A DNA stretch of 64,000 bases from CAZJWC01 sp964550125 (GCA_964550125.1 CAZJWC010000001.1:248001-312000); one strand, 5' to 3'; positions 8,720 to 17,924 are shown, numbered from the stretch's first letter. Notes: a model not told the origin generated them from the letters alone. A program made the numbers and translations.

Positions 8720-9631
8720 CTAGTCTTTTTTTGCCATAAGTTTTACCATTACTGCCTTTTGAGCGTGAAGTCTATTTTCGGCTTCATCAAAAATTTCGTT
8801 TGCGTGAGTCTCTAAAACGTCAGCAGTAATTTCTTCACCACGGTGTGCAGGCAAACAATGTTGTATAATAACGTCAGGCATTGCAACTGCAACCACTTCA
8901 TCATTTATTTGATAATCTTTAAAAGCCTTTTTACGAATTTCTGCCTCGCCTTCTTGTCCCATGCTTGCCCATACATCAGTATAAAGCACATCGGCATCTT
9001 TTGCTGCTTTTAATATATCTTCAGTAATTTCCAACTTGCCCATTTCAACACCCCATTTAACAATTTCACTATCGGGCATATACTCTTTAGGACAAGCGAT
9101 TGAAACTGACATACCAACTTTTAAGCAACCTACTATAAGTGAGTTTGCCATATTATTTCCATCACCAACAAAGCAAAGTTTTAATCCTTGCAAAGTTCCC
9201 TTATATTCTCTTATTGTCATAAGGTCTGCTAAAACTTGACAGGGGTGGCAATAGTCAGTTAAACCATTTATTATGGGAATTGAACCGTACTTTGCCAAGT
9301 TTTCAACATCTTCTTGGTCAAAAGTACGAATCATAATTCCGTCCAAATATCTTGAAAGCACTCTTGCAGTATCTTCAATGGGTTCTCCTCTACCTAATTG
9401 AATATCACGAGAACTTAAAAATAGTGCTTTACCACCTAATTGATGCATACCCACTTCAAAAGAAACTCTCGTTCTTGTTGACGATTTTGAAAAAATCATA
9501 CCAAGAGTTTTTCCTTTTAAAACTTCGTGTGCAATTCCGTTTTTTTGCTCAAATTTCAGTTGGTCGGCAAGATTTAAAAGAGAGATTATTTGCTCTTTTG
9601 TCAAGTCGCCTAATTTTAATAAGTGCTTCAT
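8720..9631 (-). CDS. argF: Ornithine carbamoyltransferase
   Basis: 303 residues, normal length. Transfers the carbamoyl group to ornithine, giving citrulline. The carbamoyl-phosphate site SKSSTRTRVSFE, the HPCQ motif (DYCHPCQVLADL) and the ornithine-binding HCLPAHRGEE motif are all intact, which separates it from aspartate carbamoyltransferase. It lies directly upstream of carA and carB, so supplier and user of carbamoyl phosphate are made together. RBS AGGA is 8 bases before the ATG. Confidence 0.97.
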   Translation of the reverse strand: MKHLLKLGDLTKEQIISLLNLADQLKFEQKNGIAHEVLKGKTLGMIFSKSSTRTRVSFEVGMHQLGGKALFLSSRDIQLGRGEPIEDTARVLSRYLDGIMIRTFDQEDVENLAKYGSIPIINGLTDYCHPCQVLADLMTIREYKGTLQGLKLCFVGDGNNMANSLIVGCLKVGMSVSIACPKEYMPDSEIVKWGVEMGKLEITEDILKAAKDADVLYTDVWASMGQEGEAEIRKKAFKDYQINDEVVAVAMPDVIIQHCLPAHRGEEITADVLETHANEIFDEAENRLHAQKAVMVKLMAKKD

Positions 9632-9647
9632 TTTATATATCCTTTCC

Positions 9648-10802
9648 TTAATTTAATTGTTCGATTAAAATCTTCAAGCCTTTTTCAAGTTCCTCATAGG
9701 AAATTGTAAGTGCAGGAAGCAAACGCAATTTTGTCTTTGCCGTTAGCACGACTAATCCATTTTGCAAGCATTTTTCTTTAATTTCATTTGCGTTATCAAC
9801 TTCAATACCTATCATCAAGCCAAGTCCTGTAACACTTTTTACTTTTTCACACTTTAAAAGAGTATTAAAAATTAATTCGCTTTTCTTTTTTACTTCAGTT
9901 AGTAGTTTATTGTCAATCTGTTCAAGCACTTTGCACGCACCTGCACAACATATAGGATTTCCTCCAAAGGTTGAACCATGAGTTCCTACCGTAAAAACAC
10001 CTGAAGTCTTTTTTGAAAACATAACTGCTCCAATAGGCAAGCCGTTTCCCAATCCCTTTGCTGTTGTTACTATGTCAGGCTTAATATCGTATTGTTCAAA
10101 AGCATACAGCGTTCCCGTTCTACCATTTCCTGTTTGGACTTCATCAATAATCAATACAAGGTCGTTATCATTACAGATTTTTTCAACCTCTTTAACGAAA
10201 GTTTTATCTAACGGAATAACACCACCCTCACCTTGTACAAGTTCCATCATTATACCACAAGTTTTTGATGAAACTAAATCTTTAATCGATTGAATATCAT
10301 TTGCAGTAGCAAACTTAAAACCTTCTAAAAAGGGATTAAACATTGTATGAAAAACATCTTGTCCTGTAGCAGACAAAGTTGCCATAGTTCTTCCGTGGAA
10401 AGATTGTTTCAAACAGATAATCTCATATCTTCCTTCGCCGTACTTATCAAAAGAATACTTTCTAGCACACTTAATAGCACCTTCATTTGCTTCAGCACCA
10501 GAGTTACCGAAAAAAACTTTATCAAGTCCAGTTCTATCACACAACATTTTTGCAAGATTTGACTGTGCAACATTATAATACAAATTGCTTGTATGAGCAA
10601 GTTTTTTTACCTGTTTACAAACCTCATCTGCCCACTCATCTTGACTAATTCCTAAACCGTTTACAGCGATACCAGAGCCAAAGTCAATATATTCTTTACC
10701 ATCTTCATCAATCAAAGTAGATTTTTTTCCTTCAACAAAAACAACATTTTGTCTTCCGTACGAGCCTACTATATGTTCATTAAATTTTTCTATCGTATTC
10801 AT
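9648..10802 (-). CDS. argD: Acetylornithine aminotransferase
   Basis: 384 residues from ATG 10802, chosen because AGAAAGGA stands 7-8 bases upstream; an in-frame ATG at 10829 lies inside a hairpin and has no ribosome site. It is a PLP fold-type I aminotransferase converting N-acetylglutamate semialdehyde to N-acetylornithine. Visible are GNSGAEANEGAIKCAR, the EVQTGNGRTG stretch with the PLP-binding Asp nearby (IIDEVQ), and the Schiff-base lysine in TTAKGLGNGLPIGAV. It follows argB after a hairpin that may reduce its transcription. Confidence 0.95.
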   Translation of the reverse strand: MNTIEKFNEHIVGSYGRQNVVFVEGKKSTLIDEDGKEYIDFGSGIAVNGLGISQDEWADEVCKQVKKLAHTSNLYYNVAQSNLAKMLCDRTGLDKVFFGNSGAEANEGAIKCARKYSFDKYGEGRYEIICLKQSFHGRTMATLSATGQDVFHTMFNPFLEGFKFATANDIQSIKDLVSSKTCGIMMELVQGEGGVIPLDKTFVKEVEKICNDNDLVLIIDEVQTGNGRTGTLYAFEQYDIKPDIVTTAKGLGNGLPIGAVMFSKKTSGVFTVGTHGSTFGGNPICCAGACKVLEQIDNKLLTEVKKKSELIFNTLLKCEKVKSVTGLGLMIGIEVDNANEIKEKCLQNGLVVLTAKTKLRLLPALTISYEELEKGLKILIEQLN

Positions 10803-10817
10803 ATTATTTTCCTTTCT

Positions 10818-10852
10818 AAAAATAGGCATAGCACAAAAAGTGCACGCCTATT
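10818..10852 (-). terminator. Intercistronic hairpin with T-run between argB and argD
   Basis: The minus-strand RNA between the argB stop and the argD ribosome site can fold AATAGGC (10846-10852 side) with GCCTATT (10821-10827 side), with an inner GTGC/GCAC pairing and a short loop, followed by a run of T. It resembles a weak terminator or processing site inside the operon. Partial read-through would be needed for argD, argF, carA and carB-dapF. Confidence 0.5.
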
Positions 10853-10856
10853 ATTT

Positions 10857-11702
10857 TTAATAAAACATTGTGCCAATACCTTCATTAGAAAGTATTTCAA
10901 TCAAAATTGAGTGAGGCACTCTACCGTCAATTATAAATACTTTTTTAACACCACGGCGAATAGCTTCAACACAGCAACCAACTTTAGGAATCATACCGCC
11001 GCTAATAATTCCCTCTTTTATTAGTTGATTTGCCTCAGATACATTTACTGAAGAAATTAATGTGCTTGAATCGTCTTTATCACGAAGTAGACCTTTAATA
11101 TCAGTCATATTGATAAGAGATTTTGCCTTTAACGCACCTGCAATACGAGCAGCAACAGTATCAGCATTGATATTGTAAACATTGCCCTCTTTATCACAAC
11201 CGATTGTTGAAATTACAGGAATAAAACCGGCGTTTAAAACATCGATAATAGGCTTTGTATTTACATCGGTAATTTCTCCAACAAAGCCAAGTTCCTCATT
11301 TGCAACTTTAGCTTCAATCATATGTCCGTCAACGCCACAAAGACCAATAGCCTTAGCACCGTTATTTTCAAGAAGATTAACTAAATCCTTATTAACTTTA
11401 CCAGCCAAAACCATTTGAACAATGTTCATAGTTTCCTTATCAGTCTTTCTCAATCCGTTGATAAAACAAGGTTCAATATTCATCTTCTTTAAAGCATCAT
11501 TGATTTCAGGTCCACCACCGTGAACTAAAACTACATTGACACCAATTTCTTTTAAAAGCACCAAGTCTTTCATAACGGAAAGTTTTAAGTCTTCGTTTAT
11601 CATTGCGTTTCCACCGTACTTTATAACTACAGTTTCACCACTATATTCTTTTATATAAGGCAATGCTTCAAGTAAAATTTCAGCCTTTTCACTATTTTGC
11701 AT
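10857..11702 (-). CDS. argB: Acetylglutamate kinase
   Basis: 281 residues, normal length. Phosphorylates N-acetylglutamate with ATP, the second step of arginine synthesis. The amino-acid-kinase motifs are clear: VVIKYGGNAM near the N-terminus, LVHGGGPEI in the middle and NINADTVAARIAGALKA at the nucleotide site. It follows argJ by 12 bases. In organisms with the cyclic, ArgJ-based route this kinase is usually the arginine-feedback step; whether it is so here cannot be read from sequence with confidence. Confidence 0.97.
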   Translation of the reverse strand: MQNSEKAEILLEALPYIKEYSGETVVIKYGGNAMINEDLKLSVMKDLVLLKEIGVNVVLVHGGGPEINDALKKMNIEPCFINGLRKTDKETMNIVQMVLAGKVNKDLVNLLENNGAKAIGLCGVDGHMIEAKVANEELGFVGEITDVNTKPIIDVLNAGFIPVISTIGCDKEGNVYNINADTVAARIAGALKAKSLINMTDIKGLLRDKDDSSTLISSVNVSEANQLIKEGIISGGMIPKVGCCVEAIRRGVKKVFIIDGRVPHSILIEILSNEGIGTMFY

Positions 11703-11714
11703 AACTTTTTTCTC

Positions 11715-12938
11715 CTATGTTCTATAATCGCCGTTAATCTTTACGTAGTCGTAAGTTAAATCACAACCCCATGCAGTTGCAGTTGCATTACCATCGTGGC
11801 AAGTTACATTTATCTTAATCTCCTCATTAAGTAAAACTTTTTTTGCAAGTTCTTCGTCAAAGACAATTCCACAGCCGTCCTTACAAACCTCAATCTCGCC
11901 ACTCACTGACTTGAACGATACGTCTACCTTGTTTACATTAACTTTTGCACCGGAATAACCTATAGCACAAAGGACACGACCACAGTTAGCGTCAGCACCA
12001 AAAATCATTGCTTTAACAAGTGAACTACAAATAACTCCTTTTGCCATTATCACAGCGTTTGCCTCGTCAACAGCCCCTGTTATATTACACTCAATCAGTC
12101 TAGTAGCACCCTCACCGTCCTTTGCAATCAGTTTGCATAGATAAGTTGTAACATAGTTAAGTGCTTTACAAAATTCCTCATAGTCAGCATCTTCACAAGT
12201 TATTTCATTATTACCTGCAAGTCCTGATGCAAGAATTGAAAGCATATCGTTGGTTGAAGTATCACCATCAACTGAAACCATATTAAAGGATTTTTTCACA
12301 TCATTAGATATTGCCTTTTGCAACATTTCACTTGAAATTGCAATGTCAGTTGTTAAAAATACAAGCATTGTTGCCATATTTGGATGAATCATACCAGAGC
12401 CTTTTGCAATACCACCAAGATTACATTTTTTACCACCTATTTCAAATTCGATTGAAATAGTCTTTTGCATTGTATCGGTAGTCATAATCGCTTCGTTCGC
12501 ATCCTGACTGTTATTTTCTCCAAGATTTTTAACAAGGCTTTCCATACCGTTTGCAATAGGTTCTAAACAAAGGGGTTGTCCAATTACACCTGTTGATGCA
12601 ACGATAATGTCCTTTTTAGAGATATTAGTATATTTTTCGACCAACTCGCACATACCTTCAGCAATTTCAATTCCGTTGGGATTGCACGTATTTGCGTTTC
12701 CACTATTACAAATTATAGCCTGTGCCTTTCCGTTTTCCAAATTACTTTTTGTTACATAGATAGGCGCACCCTTTACCAGATTAGTCGTGTAAACGCTAGC
12801 AGAATTACATAAAACCTCACAGGTAATCAATGCTAAATCTTTTTTACTTTTATTTTTTCTTACTCCACAGTGTATACCACTCGCTTTAAAACCTTTTGAA
12901 GCAGTAACACCTTTATTAGTATTGATGTAAGTTTGCAT
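11715..12938 (-). CDS. argJ: Glutamate N-acetyltransferase / amino-acid acetyltransferase
   Basis: 407 residues. ArgJ moves the acetyl group from acetylornithine back to glutamate, so the pathway runs as a cycle and needs no ArgE. The protein cleaves itself into alpha and beta chains at an Ala-Thr bond, and the site is plain in GSGMIHPNMATMLVFLTTD; the Thr becomes the nucleophile. No argA or argE gene is present in the operon, consistent with ArgJ doing both jobs, though sequence alone does not prove the acetyl-CoA-dependent activity. Confidence 0.95.
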   Translation of the reverse strand: MQTYINTNKGVTASKGFKASGIHCGVRKNKSKKDLALITCEVLCNSASVYTTNLVKGAPIYVTKSNLENGKAQAIICNSGNANTCNPNGIEIAEGMCELVEKYTNISKKDIIVASTGVIGQPLCLEPIANGMESLVKNLGENNSQDANEAIMTTDTMQKTISIEFEIGGKKCNLGGIAKGSGMIHPNMATMLVFLTTDIAISSEMLQKAISNDVKKSFNMVSVDGDTSTNDMLSILASGLAGNNEITCEDADYEEFCKALNYVTTYLCKLIAKDGEGATRLIECNITGAVDEANAVIMAKGVICSSLVKAMIFGADANCGRVLCAIGYSGAKVNVNKVDVSFKSVSGEIEVCKDGCGIVFDEELAKKVLLNEEIKINVTCHDGNATATAWGCDLTYDYVKINGDYRT

Positions 12939-12948
12939 TTCTTTCTCC

Positions 12949-13893
12949 TTATATTAGACCTAACGTTTCGTCTAATCCAAACATTATGTTCATACATTGA
13001 ACGGCTGCACCAGACGCACCTTTGCCCAAATTATCAAAAACTGAACATAACAAAATTCTTTCGTCATTACCACCAACAAATATTTGCATATCGTTACGAC
13101 CTGCCATAATATTTGAAGGGATATATTTATTATCTTCTATTGCGTTTTCACCCATAAAAGGTAAAACATTAACCATTTTTTGTCCTTTATAATACTCCTC
13201 AAAAATACAATGTATTTCCTTTGCTGTTTTTCCACCAATTAAATTGCTAAATAAAGGAACCACAACTTGCATACCACTAAAATAGTCGCATACATAGGGC
13301 GTAAAGATAGGAGTTTGAGATAGATTTGAAATAGCCTTCATTTCTTTTAAATGTTTATGCGATTGTTCTAACGCATATTGTCTAGGGCTATCTAAAAAAA
13401 CATTTCTATCTTCAGCCTCATAACTTGCAATCGCCTTTTTACCTGCTCCACTGTAACCGGAAATTCCCGTACATACTACTGGATAATCCTTAGGTAGAAT
13501 TCCCATTTTTACAAGAGGATAAACAAGCGAAGCAAACCCACTTGCATAACAACCTGGAACAGCCACTCTTTTTGAGGACTTAATTCCCTCTCTAAATTTT
13601 TCATCTAGTTCAGGGAAACCGTAAACCCAGTCGGGATTAGTTCTATGTGCCGTAGACGCATCAATGATTTTTACTTTATCATTTTTTACGAAAGATACAG
13701 CCTCCATTGACGCACTATCGGGTAAGCATAAAAACGTTACATCACTGTTATTGATATATTCAGCACGAGCATCGTTATCCTTTCTTAAATTTTCAGGTAT
13801 ACGCAAAATTTCAATATCCTTTCTTTGAGCAAAACGCTCATTTATTTTTAGTCCCGTAGTACCTTCTTGTCCGTCAATGTAAACTTTAATCAT
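12949..13893 (-). CDS. argC: N-acetyl-gamma-glutamyl-phosphate reductase, short (type 2) form
   Basis: 314 residues. Reduces N-acetylglutamyl phosphate with NADPH to the semialdehyde. The start IKVYIDGQEGTTGLKINERF and overall length match the shorter ArgC type (TIGR01851-like) rather than the 340-350-residue form more common in Firmicutes. The catalytic Cys is in VPGCYASGF. The ATG overlaps the 3' end of argH by 8 bases, so the two are translationally coupled. The type-2 assignment rests on remembered family features. Confidence 0.93.
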   Translation of the reverse strand: MIKVYIDGQEGTTGLKINERFAQRKDIEILRIPENLRKDNDARAEYINNSDVTFLCLPDSASMEAVSFVKNDKVKIIDASTAHRTNPDWVYGFPELDEKFREGIKSSKRVAVPGCYASGFASLVYPLVKMGILPKDYPVVCTGISGYSGAGKKAIASYEAEDRNVFLDSPRQYALEQSHKHLKEMKAISNLSQTPIFTPYVCDYFSGMQVVVPLFSNLIGGKTAKEIHCIFEEYYKGQKMVNVLPFMGENAIEDNKYIPSNIMAGRNDMQIFVGGNDERILLCSVFDNLGKGASGAAVQCMNIMFGLDETLGLI

Positions 13894-15271
13894 TGTGCTT
13901 TTTTAAAAACTCCTTACAAATAGCAATTTGCTTTTCAATAGACTTTTTAGAAGGTCCACCATATGAAGTTCTACCTTCAACGCAAGTCTTTAAATCAATA
14001 GCGTTATAAATATCTTCATCAAACAATTCGTTAAATTGCTTGTATTCTTCTAAACTTAAAGAATTCAAAGTTTTTTGATTTTTGATACAATATGCAACAA
14101 TCTCACCACTTGTTTTATATGAAGTTCTAAACGGAACTCCTTTCTTTGTTAAGTAGTCAGCACAGTCAGTTGCATTGATAAAGCCCTTTTGTGCAGCCTG
14201 CAACATATTTTCTTTTAAGAAAGTTGCCGTTTTTAGCATTGTTGAAAAAATAGGCAAACATTGTAAAACCGTATCAATACTGTCAAAAATACACTCTTTG
14301 TCTTCTTGCATATCTTTGTTGTATGCCAAAGGAAGTCCCTTCATTACAGTAAGTATTGACATTAAATTGCCATATACTCTACCCGTTTTACCTCTAACAA
14401 GTTCAGCGATATCAGGGTTCTTTTTTTGAGGCATAATTGATGAACCTGTTGAATATGCGTCATCAAGTTCAATATATTTAAATTCCCATGATGACCAAGC
14501 GATAATTTCCTCTGAAAATCTTGAAAGGTGCATCATTAAAATAGCGATTGTTTCAGCAAATTCGATAACGAAATCTCTATCGGAAACGCCGTCCATACTA
14601 TTCATAGTAACTTCATCAAAGCCTAAACTTTCTGCTACCATAAATCTATCAATGGGATGAGTTGTTCCTGCGAAAGCACACGAACCTAAAGGCAAAACAT
14701 TAGTACGCTTATAGGTATCGTCAAGTCTATCAACATCTCTCATAAGCATACTAGCATAAGCCATAAAGTAGTGTGATAAAGTTATAGGTTGTGCTCTTTG
14801 CAAATGAGTATAACCACTCATTATAGTTTCAGTATGTTCTTCTGCAAGGGAAGTAAGTACGGAGATTAAGTCAAGAGTTTTTGACTTAACCTCTTTAATC
14901 TTACCCTTTAAATAAATTCTTATATCAAGGCATACTTGGTCATTTCTGCTACGGGCTGTATGCAAACGTTTACCAACATCACCAAGGCGTTCAGTTAAAA
15001 CAGCCTCTACAAAGGTGTGGATATCTTCTGCTGTGGGGTCAATATCTAGTTTACCCGACTTTATATCTTCTAATATGGAAAGCAATCCATCAACGATTTT
15101 TTCAGCATCTTCATTAGGAATAATACCTTTTGCACCTAACATTGTTGCGTGTGCAACGCTTCCTTTAATATCCTCCTCAAACATCCTGCTATCAAAACTG
15201 ATTGATGAGTTAAAGTCATTAGTATCTTCACTTAATGATTTTTGAGAGCGTCCTGCCCATAGTTGATTCAT
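13886..15271 (-). CDS. argH: Argininosuccinate lyase
   Basis: 461 residues, full length. Splits argininosuccinate into arginine and fumarate. The fumarase/aspartase superfamily signature GSSIMPQKKNPD is intact and includes the catalytic Ser region; HTARSRNDQV and TSGYTHLQRAQP-like stretches (SGYTHLQRAQPITL) are also present. It lies 22 bases after argG and overlaps argC by 8 bases, in the usual argG-argH order. Confidence 0.97.
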   Translation of the reverse strand: MNQLWAGRSQKSLSEDTNDFNSSISFDSRMFEEDIKGSVAHATMLGAKGIIPNEDAEKIVDGLLSILEDIKSGKLDIDPTAEDIHTFVEAVLTERLGDVGKRLHTARSRNDQVCLDIRIYLKGKIKEVKSKTLDLISVLTSLAEEHTETIMSGYTHLQRAQPITLSHYFMAYASMLMRDVDRLDDTYKRTNVLPLGSCAFAGTTHPIDRFMVAESLGFDEVTMNSMDGVSDRDFVIEFAETIAILMMHLSRFSEEIIAWSSWEFKYIELDDAYSTGSSIMPQKKNPDIAELVRGKTGRVYGNLMSILTVMKGLPLAYNKDMQEDKECIFDSIDTVLQCLPIFSTMLKTATFLKENMLQAAQKGFINATDCADYLTKKGVPFRTSYKTSGEIVAYCIKNQKTLNSLSLEEYKQFNELFDEDIYNAIDLKTCVEGRTSYGGPSKKSIEKQIAICKEFLKKHND

Positions 15272-15293
15272 AGTCTACCTCTAAATTACTTAA

Positions 15294-16532
15294 TTAGTTT
15301 TTGTTTTTTCTCTTTTCATCAAGCATTGCTTTAACCTTAATAGGCAAGCCAAACAAGTTGATAAATCCAGCACTGTCGTTTTGGTCGTAAACTTCATCTT
15401 CATCAAAAGTTGCAATTTCTTCATCATATAATGAATAGGGAGAAGTAACGCCTGCATTTATAATGTTACCTTTATAAAGTTTTAATCTTACATCACCTGT
15501 AACAGTTTCTTGTGTCTTATCAATAAAAGCAGTAAGTGCTTCTCTCAAAGGAGTATACCACTTTCCAAAATATACAAGTTCAGCAAACTGTTCAGCAATA
15601 AGTCTCTTGTAGTGTTGAGTATCTCTATCTAAACATAGTGTTTCCAAAACATCGTGTGCTCTATATAAAATAGTACCACCGGGAGTTTCATAAACACCAC
15701 GAGATTTCATACCTACAAGTCTATTTTCAACTATATCTGCAAGACCGATTCCGTTTTCACCACCAACTTTATTTAAGGCTTTAACCATTTCAGTTCCGTT
15801 TAATTTTTTGCCGTCTAAAGCAACAGGGATACCCTTTTCAAAAGTTAAAGTGATATAAGTGGGCTTATCGGGGGCTTGTATGGGGCTAACTCCCATTTCC
15901 AAGAAACCTTCTTTTTCATATTGAGGTTCGTTAGCAGGATCCTCCAAATCCAAACCTTCGTGAGATAAGTGCCACAAGTTTTTATCTTTTGAATAGTTTG
16001 TTTCTCTATTTATTTTCAAGGGAATATTGTGTGCTTCAGCATAATCAATTTCTTCATCACGAGATTTGATATCCCAAATTCTCCAAGGAGCAATGATTGC
16101 CATATTAGGAGCGAACGCCTTGATAGCAAGTTCAAAACGAACTTGGTCGTTACCCTTACCTGTACAACCATGACAAATTGCGTCAGCACCTTCTTCTAAA
16201 GCAATTTCAGTTAACTTTTTAGCAATAATGGGACGAGCAAATGAAGTACCTAAAAGGTAGTCACCTTCATATCTTGCACCTGCTTGAACTGTGGGATAAA
16301 CATAATCGGTAATAAATTCTTCAGTCAAATCCATAACGATTAGTTTTGATGCACCTGTTTTAAGTGCTTTTTCTTCTAGTCCGTCAAGTTCTGTGCCTTG
16401 TCCTACATCACCAGAAACTGCAATAATTTCAGGGTTGTTGTAGTTTTCTTTCAACCAAGGAATAATAATTGAAGTATCAAGACCACCAGAATATGCTAAA
16501 ACAATTTTCTTAAATTCTTTTTTGCTTTCCAT
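15294..16532 (-). CDS. argG: Argininosuccinate synthase
   Basis: 412 residues from ATG 16532. This start is chosen because GGAG lies about 11 bases upstream and the family begins just before the PP-loop; the frame stays open further upstream only through non-coding promoter sequence. The enzyme joins citrulline and aspartate with ATP. Visible are the N-type ATP pyrophosphatase motif AYSGGLDTS, then GCTGKGNDQVRFE and SPYSLYDEEIATF. It is the first gene of the nine-gene arginine operon, so its promoter controls the whole set. Confidence 0.97.
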   Translation of the reverse strand: MESKKEFKKIVLAYSGGLDTSIIIPWLKENYNNPEIIAVSGDVGQGTELDGLEEKALKTGASKLIVMDLTEEFITDYVYPTVQAGARYEGDYLLGTSFARPIIAKKLTEIALEEGADAICHGCTGKGNDQVRFELAIKAFAPNMAIIAPWRIWDIKSRDEEIDYAEAHNIPLKINRETNYSKDKNLWHLSHEGLDLEDPANEPQYEKEGFLEMGVSPIQAPDKPTYITLTFEKGIPVALDGKKLNGTEMVKALNKVGGENGIGLADIVENRLVGMKSRGVYETPGGTILYRAHDVLETLCLDRDTQHYKRLIAEQFAELVYFGKWYTPLREALTAFIDKTQETVTGDVRLKLYKGNIINAGVTSPYSLYDEEIATFDEDEVYDQNDSAGFINLFGLPIKVKAMLDEKRKNKN

Positions 16533-16568
16533 TTTTAAAAATCTCCATATAAAAATTTTAATAATAAT

Positions 16569-16605
16569 ATAATATAAAAAACCACTTTTATTGTCAAGTG
16601 GTTTT
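16569..16605 (-). promoter_or_regulatory. argG operon promoter overlapped by a 10-bp dyad
   Basis: On the minus strand TTGACA (16592-16597) is followed after 17 bases by TATTAT (16569-16574). A perfect inverted repeat, AAAACCACTT (16578-16587) and AAGTGGTTTT (16596-16605) with an 8-base centre, covers the -35 box and most of the spacer. This placement would suit a repressor operator; as RNA it could not form in full, because transcription starts downstream of it. Confidence 0.75.
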
Positions 16606-16623
16606 GTATAATTATTCCAAATA

Positions 16624-16690
16624 TGCAATAAATTTCACACAATTTATTCTTTTATACATATATTTATACATTATTTTGTATTTTTATGCA
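16624..16690 (-). promoter_or_regulatory. Candidate ArgR (ARG) boxes upstream of argG
   Basis: The stretch 16677-16690 (minus TGCATAAAAATACA) matches the ARG-box core TGNATWWWWATNCA at every position. A weaker copy, 16624-16637 (TGCAATAAATTTCA), differs at two positions. They lie about 30 to 90 bases upstream of the argG -35 box, where several ArgR boxes often act together. The ArgR gene itself is not in the window. The consensus is from memory. Confidence 0.5.
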
Positions 16691-16763
16691 ATATTTTTGT
16701 ATAATGTTTTATTTATATTCATATTCTTTTTACAAAGTCAATTTTTGCTTTAAAAAAATAAAA

Positions 16764-16791
16764 AAAAGAGTGAATAAAAATTCACTCTTTT
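16764..16791 (-). terminator. Terminator of the GNAT gene that also contains a perfect ARG-box core
   Basis: A 12-bp stem (16764-16775 with 16780-16791) with an AAAA loop and T-run ends the acetyltransferase gene; the stop codon is part of the stem. The central bases 16771-16784 read TGAATAAAAATTCA, identical to the textbook ArgR core, so the element may serve as an upstream ArgR site as well. Confidence 0.75.
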
Positions 16792-17243
16792 TAAATATAT
16801 TTAATATATTTTACATAGTTGATATTTTCTTTTGTAAAAGTTTCCCCTTTCAAGTAGTCGTTCTTTTCATAAAAATGAATATTTTTCTTTTTTGCGATAG
16901 GAGTAACTAGCGATATAGTCTTTCCTTTATCAACAACCCCTTCTAAAAAAGCAAGTGTTTGAGTTCCTATACCTAAATTTTCAAACTTAGGCAAAACACA
17001 TAAACAAGTTAAATCAATTTCATCTTCAGGTCCGTTTTGGTAGGACAAACTTCCTACAATCTCATCATTTACAATAATATTAAAAAACTCACCTTTTGAA
17101 AATTTTTGAGATATCTGCTCAAGAGATAGATTATATTCAGGACAAATCCCCAGGGTTTCAAAATCTCTCTTAAAGCACTTGTTTCTAATTTCAATCAGTT
17201 TAGGTAAATCTTCTTCCTTCGTCTTAACAAATTGAATATTCAT
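16791..17243 (-). CDS. GNAT-family N-acetyltransferase
   Basis: 150 residues from ATG 17243, preceded by GGGGGTG. The acetyl-CoA binding motif is recognisable in VLPKFENLGIGTQTLAFLE (the R/QxxGxG loop reads NLGIGT), followed by the typical FYEKNDY C-terminal strand-helix. The substrate cannot be inferred. It is transcribed alone from its own promoter between the zinc-finger membrane protein and the arginine operon, and its terminator merges into the argG upstream region, which could be coincidence. Confidence 0.85.
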   Translation of the reverse strand: MNIQFVKTKEEDLPKLIEIRNKCFKRDFETLGICPEYNLSLEQISQKFSKGEFFNIIVNDEIVGSLSYQNGPEDEIDLTCLCVLPKFENLGIGTQTLAFLEGVVDKGKTISLVTPIAKKKNIHFYEKNDYLKGETFTKENINYVKYIKYI

Positions 17244-17270
17244 ATCTTTCACCCCCATCTTTGTGCAGTC

Positions 17271-17299
17271 ATTGTAACATATAAAATGGATATGTGCAA
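17271..17299 (-). promoter_or_regulatory. Promoter of the GNAT gene
   Basis: Minus-strand TTGCAC (17294-17299), 17-base spacer, TACAAT (17271-17276). The ATG follows about 28 bases downstream of the -10 box. Confidence 0.65.
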
Positions 17300-17341
17300 T
17301 ACAAGTTTAAAATTTAAAAAGAAAAAGATTTATTTAAATAT

Positions 17342-17365
17342 AAAATCGCTCTTTTGAGTGATTTT
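17342..17365 (-). terminator. Terminator of the zinc-finger membrane protein gene
   Basis: AAAATCGCTC (17342-17351) pairs with GAGTGATTTT (17356-17365) around a TTTT loop, with one G-T pair. It lies 4 bases after the stop codon. Confidence 0.7.
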
Positions 17366-17368
17366 ATC

Positions 17369-17887
17369 TTAGTCTTGTTTTACAAGTTCCTTTTGATATT
17401 CTTCAATTAGTTCAAAATTTTTCTTTGCCTTGTTGTATGCAACACTTGAGATAATTGTTTTTATAACATAAATCACTATTGAAATTTCTGCAAATAAAAG
17501 AGCAATTATAAATTTTATGATATAATAAAATAGAAGAAATAATCCACCTATTATCCAGCCACTAAAAATCTTATCTAGTATTTTAGTAGCTATTCTCCAA
17601 CCTGGAATAAATCCAGTTACCAAAATCAAACCTACCCCTATGTAATACATTGTATCACTGTCAAATAAATTAATAAGTAAAACTCCAACAATCCAAGCTA
17701 TACCCATTACTATTGCTAAAATTAAATTACTCTTAAATTCTTGTTTTATTTGATAATTTAATTGCTGTGCACACTCATAACATAAATGTCCTTGAGTTAC
17801 ATTAAAACAATCATAACATAAAAATCTACCACAAGAAGCACATTGTCCTACAACTTCCTTCTCGGGATGATAATAACACTTATCCAT
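17369..17887 (-). CDS. Membrane protein with N-terminal B-box-type zinc finger
   Basis: 172 residues. The first 43 residues carry a B-box-like zinc-binding pattern (CYYHPEKEVVGQCASCG, then CYDCF and LCYECA). Three or four hydrophobic segments follow (about residues 53-73, 80-96 and 108-145), and a charged C-terminal tail. Such B-box membrane proteins are widespread in Clostridia but have no established role that I can name. It is a single gene between two terminators. RBS GGAG lies 8-9 bases before the ATG. Confidence 0.8.
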   Translation of the reverse strand: MDKCYYHPEKEVVGQCASCGRFLCYDCFNVTQGHLCYECAQQLNYQIKQEFKSNLILAIVMGIAWIVGVLLINLFDSDTMYYIGVGLILVTGFIPGWRIATKILDKIFSGWIIGGLFLLFYYIIKFIIALLFAEISIVIYVIKTIISSVAYNKAKKNFELIEEYQKELVKQD

Positions 17888-17924
17888 ATGTTTTTCTCCA
17901 TAAAAAAAGTAGAAATATTATAAA

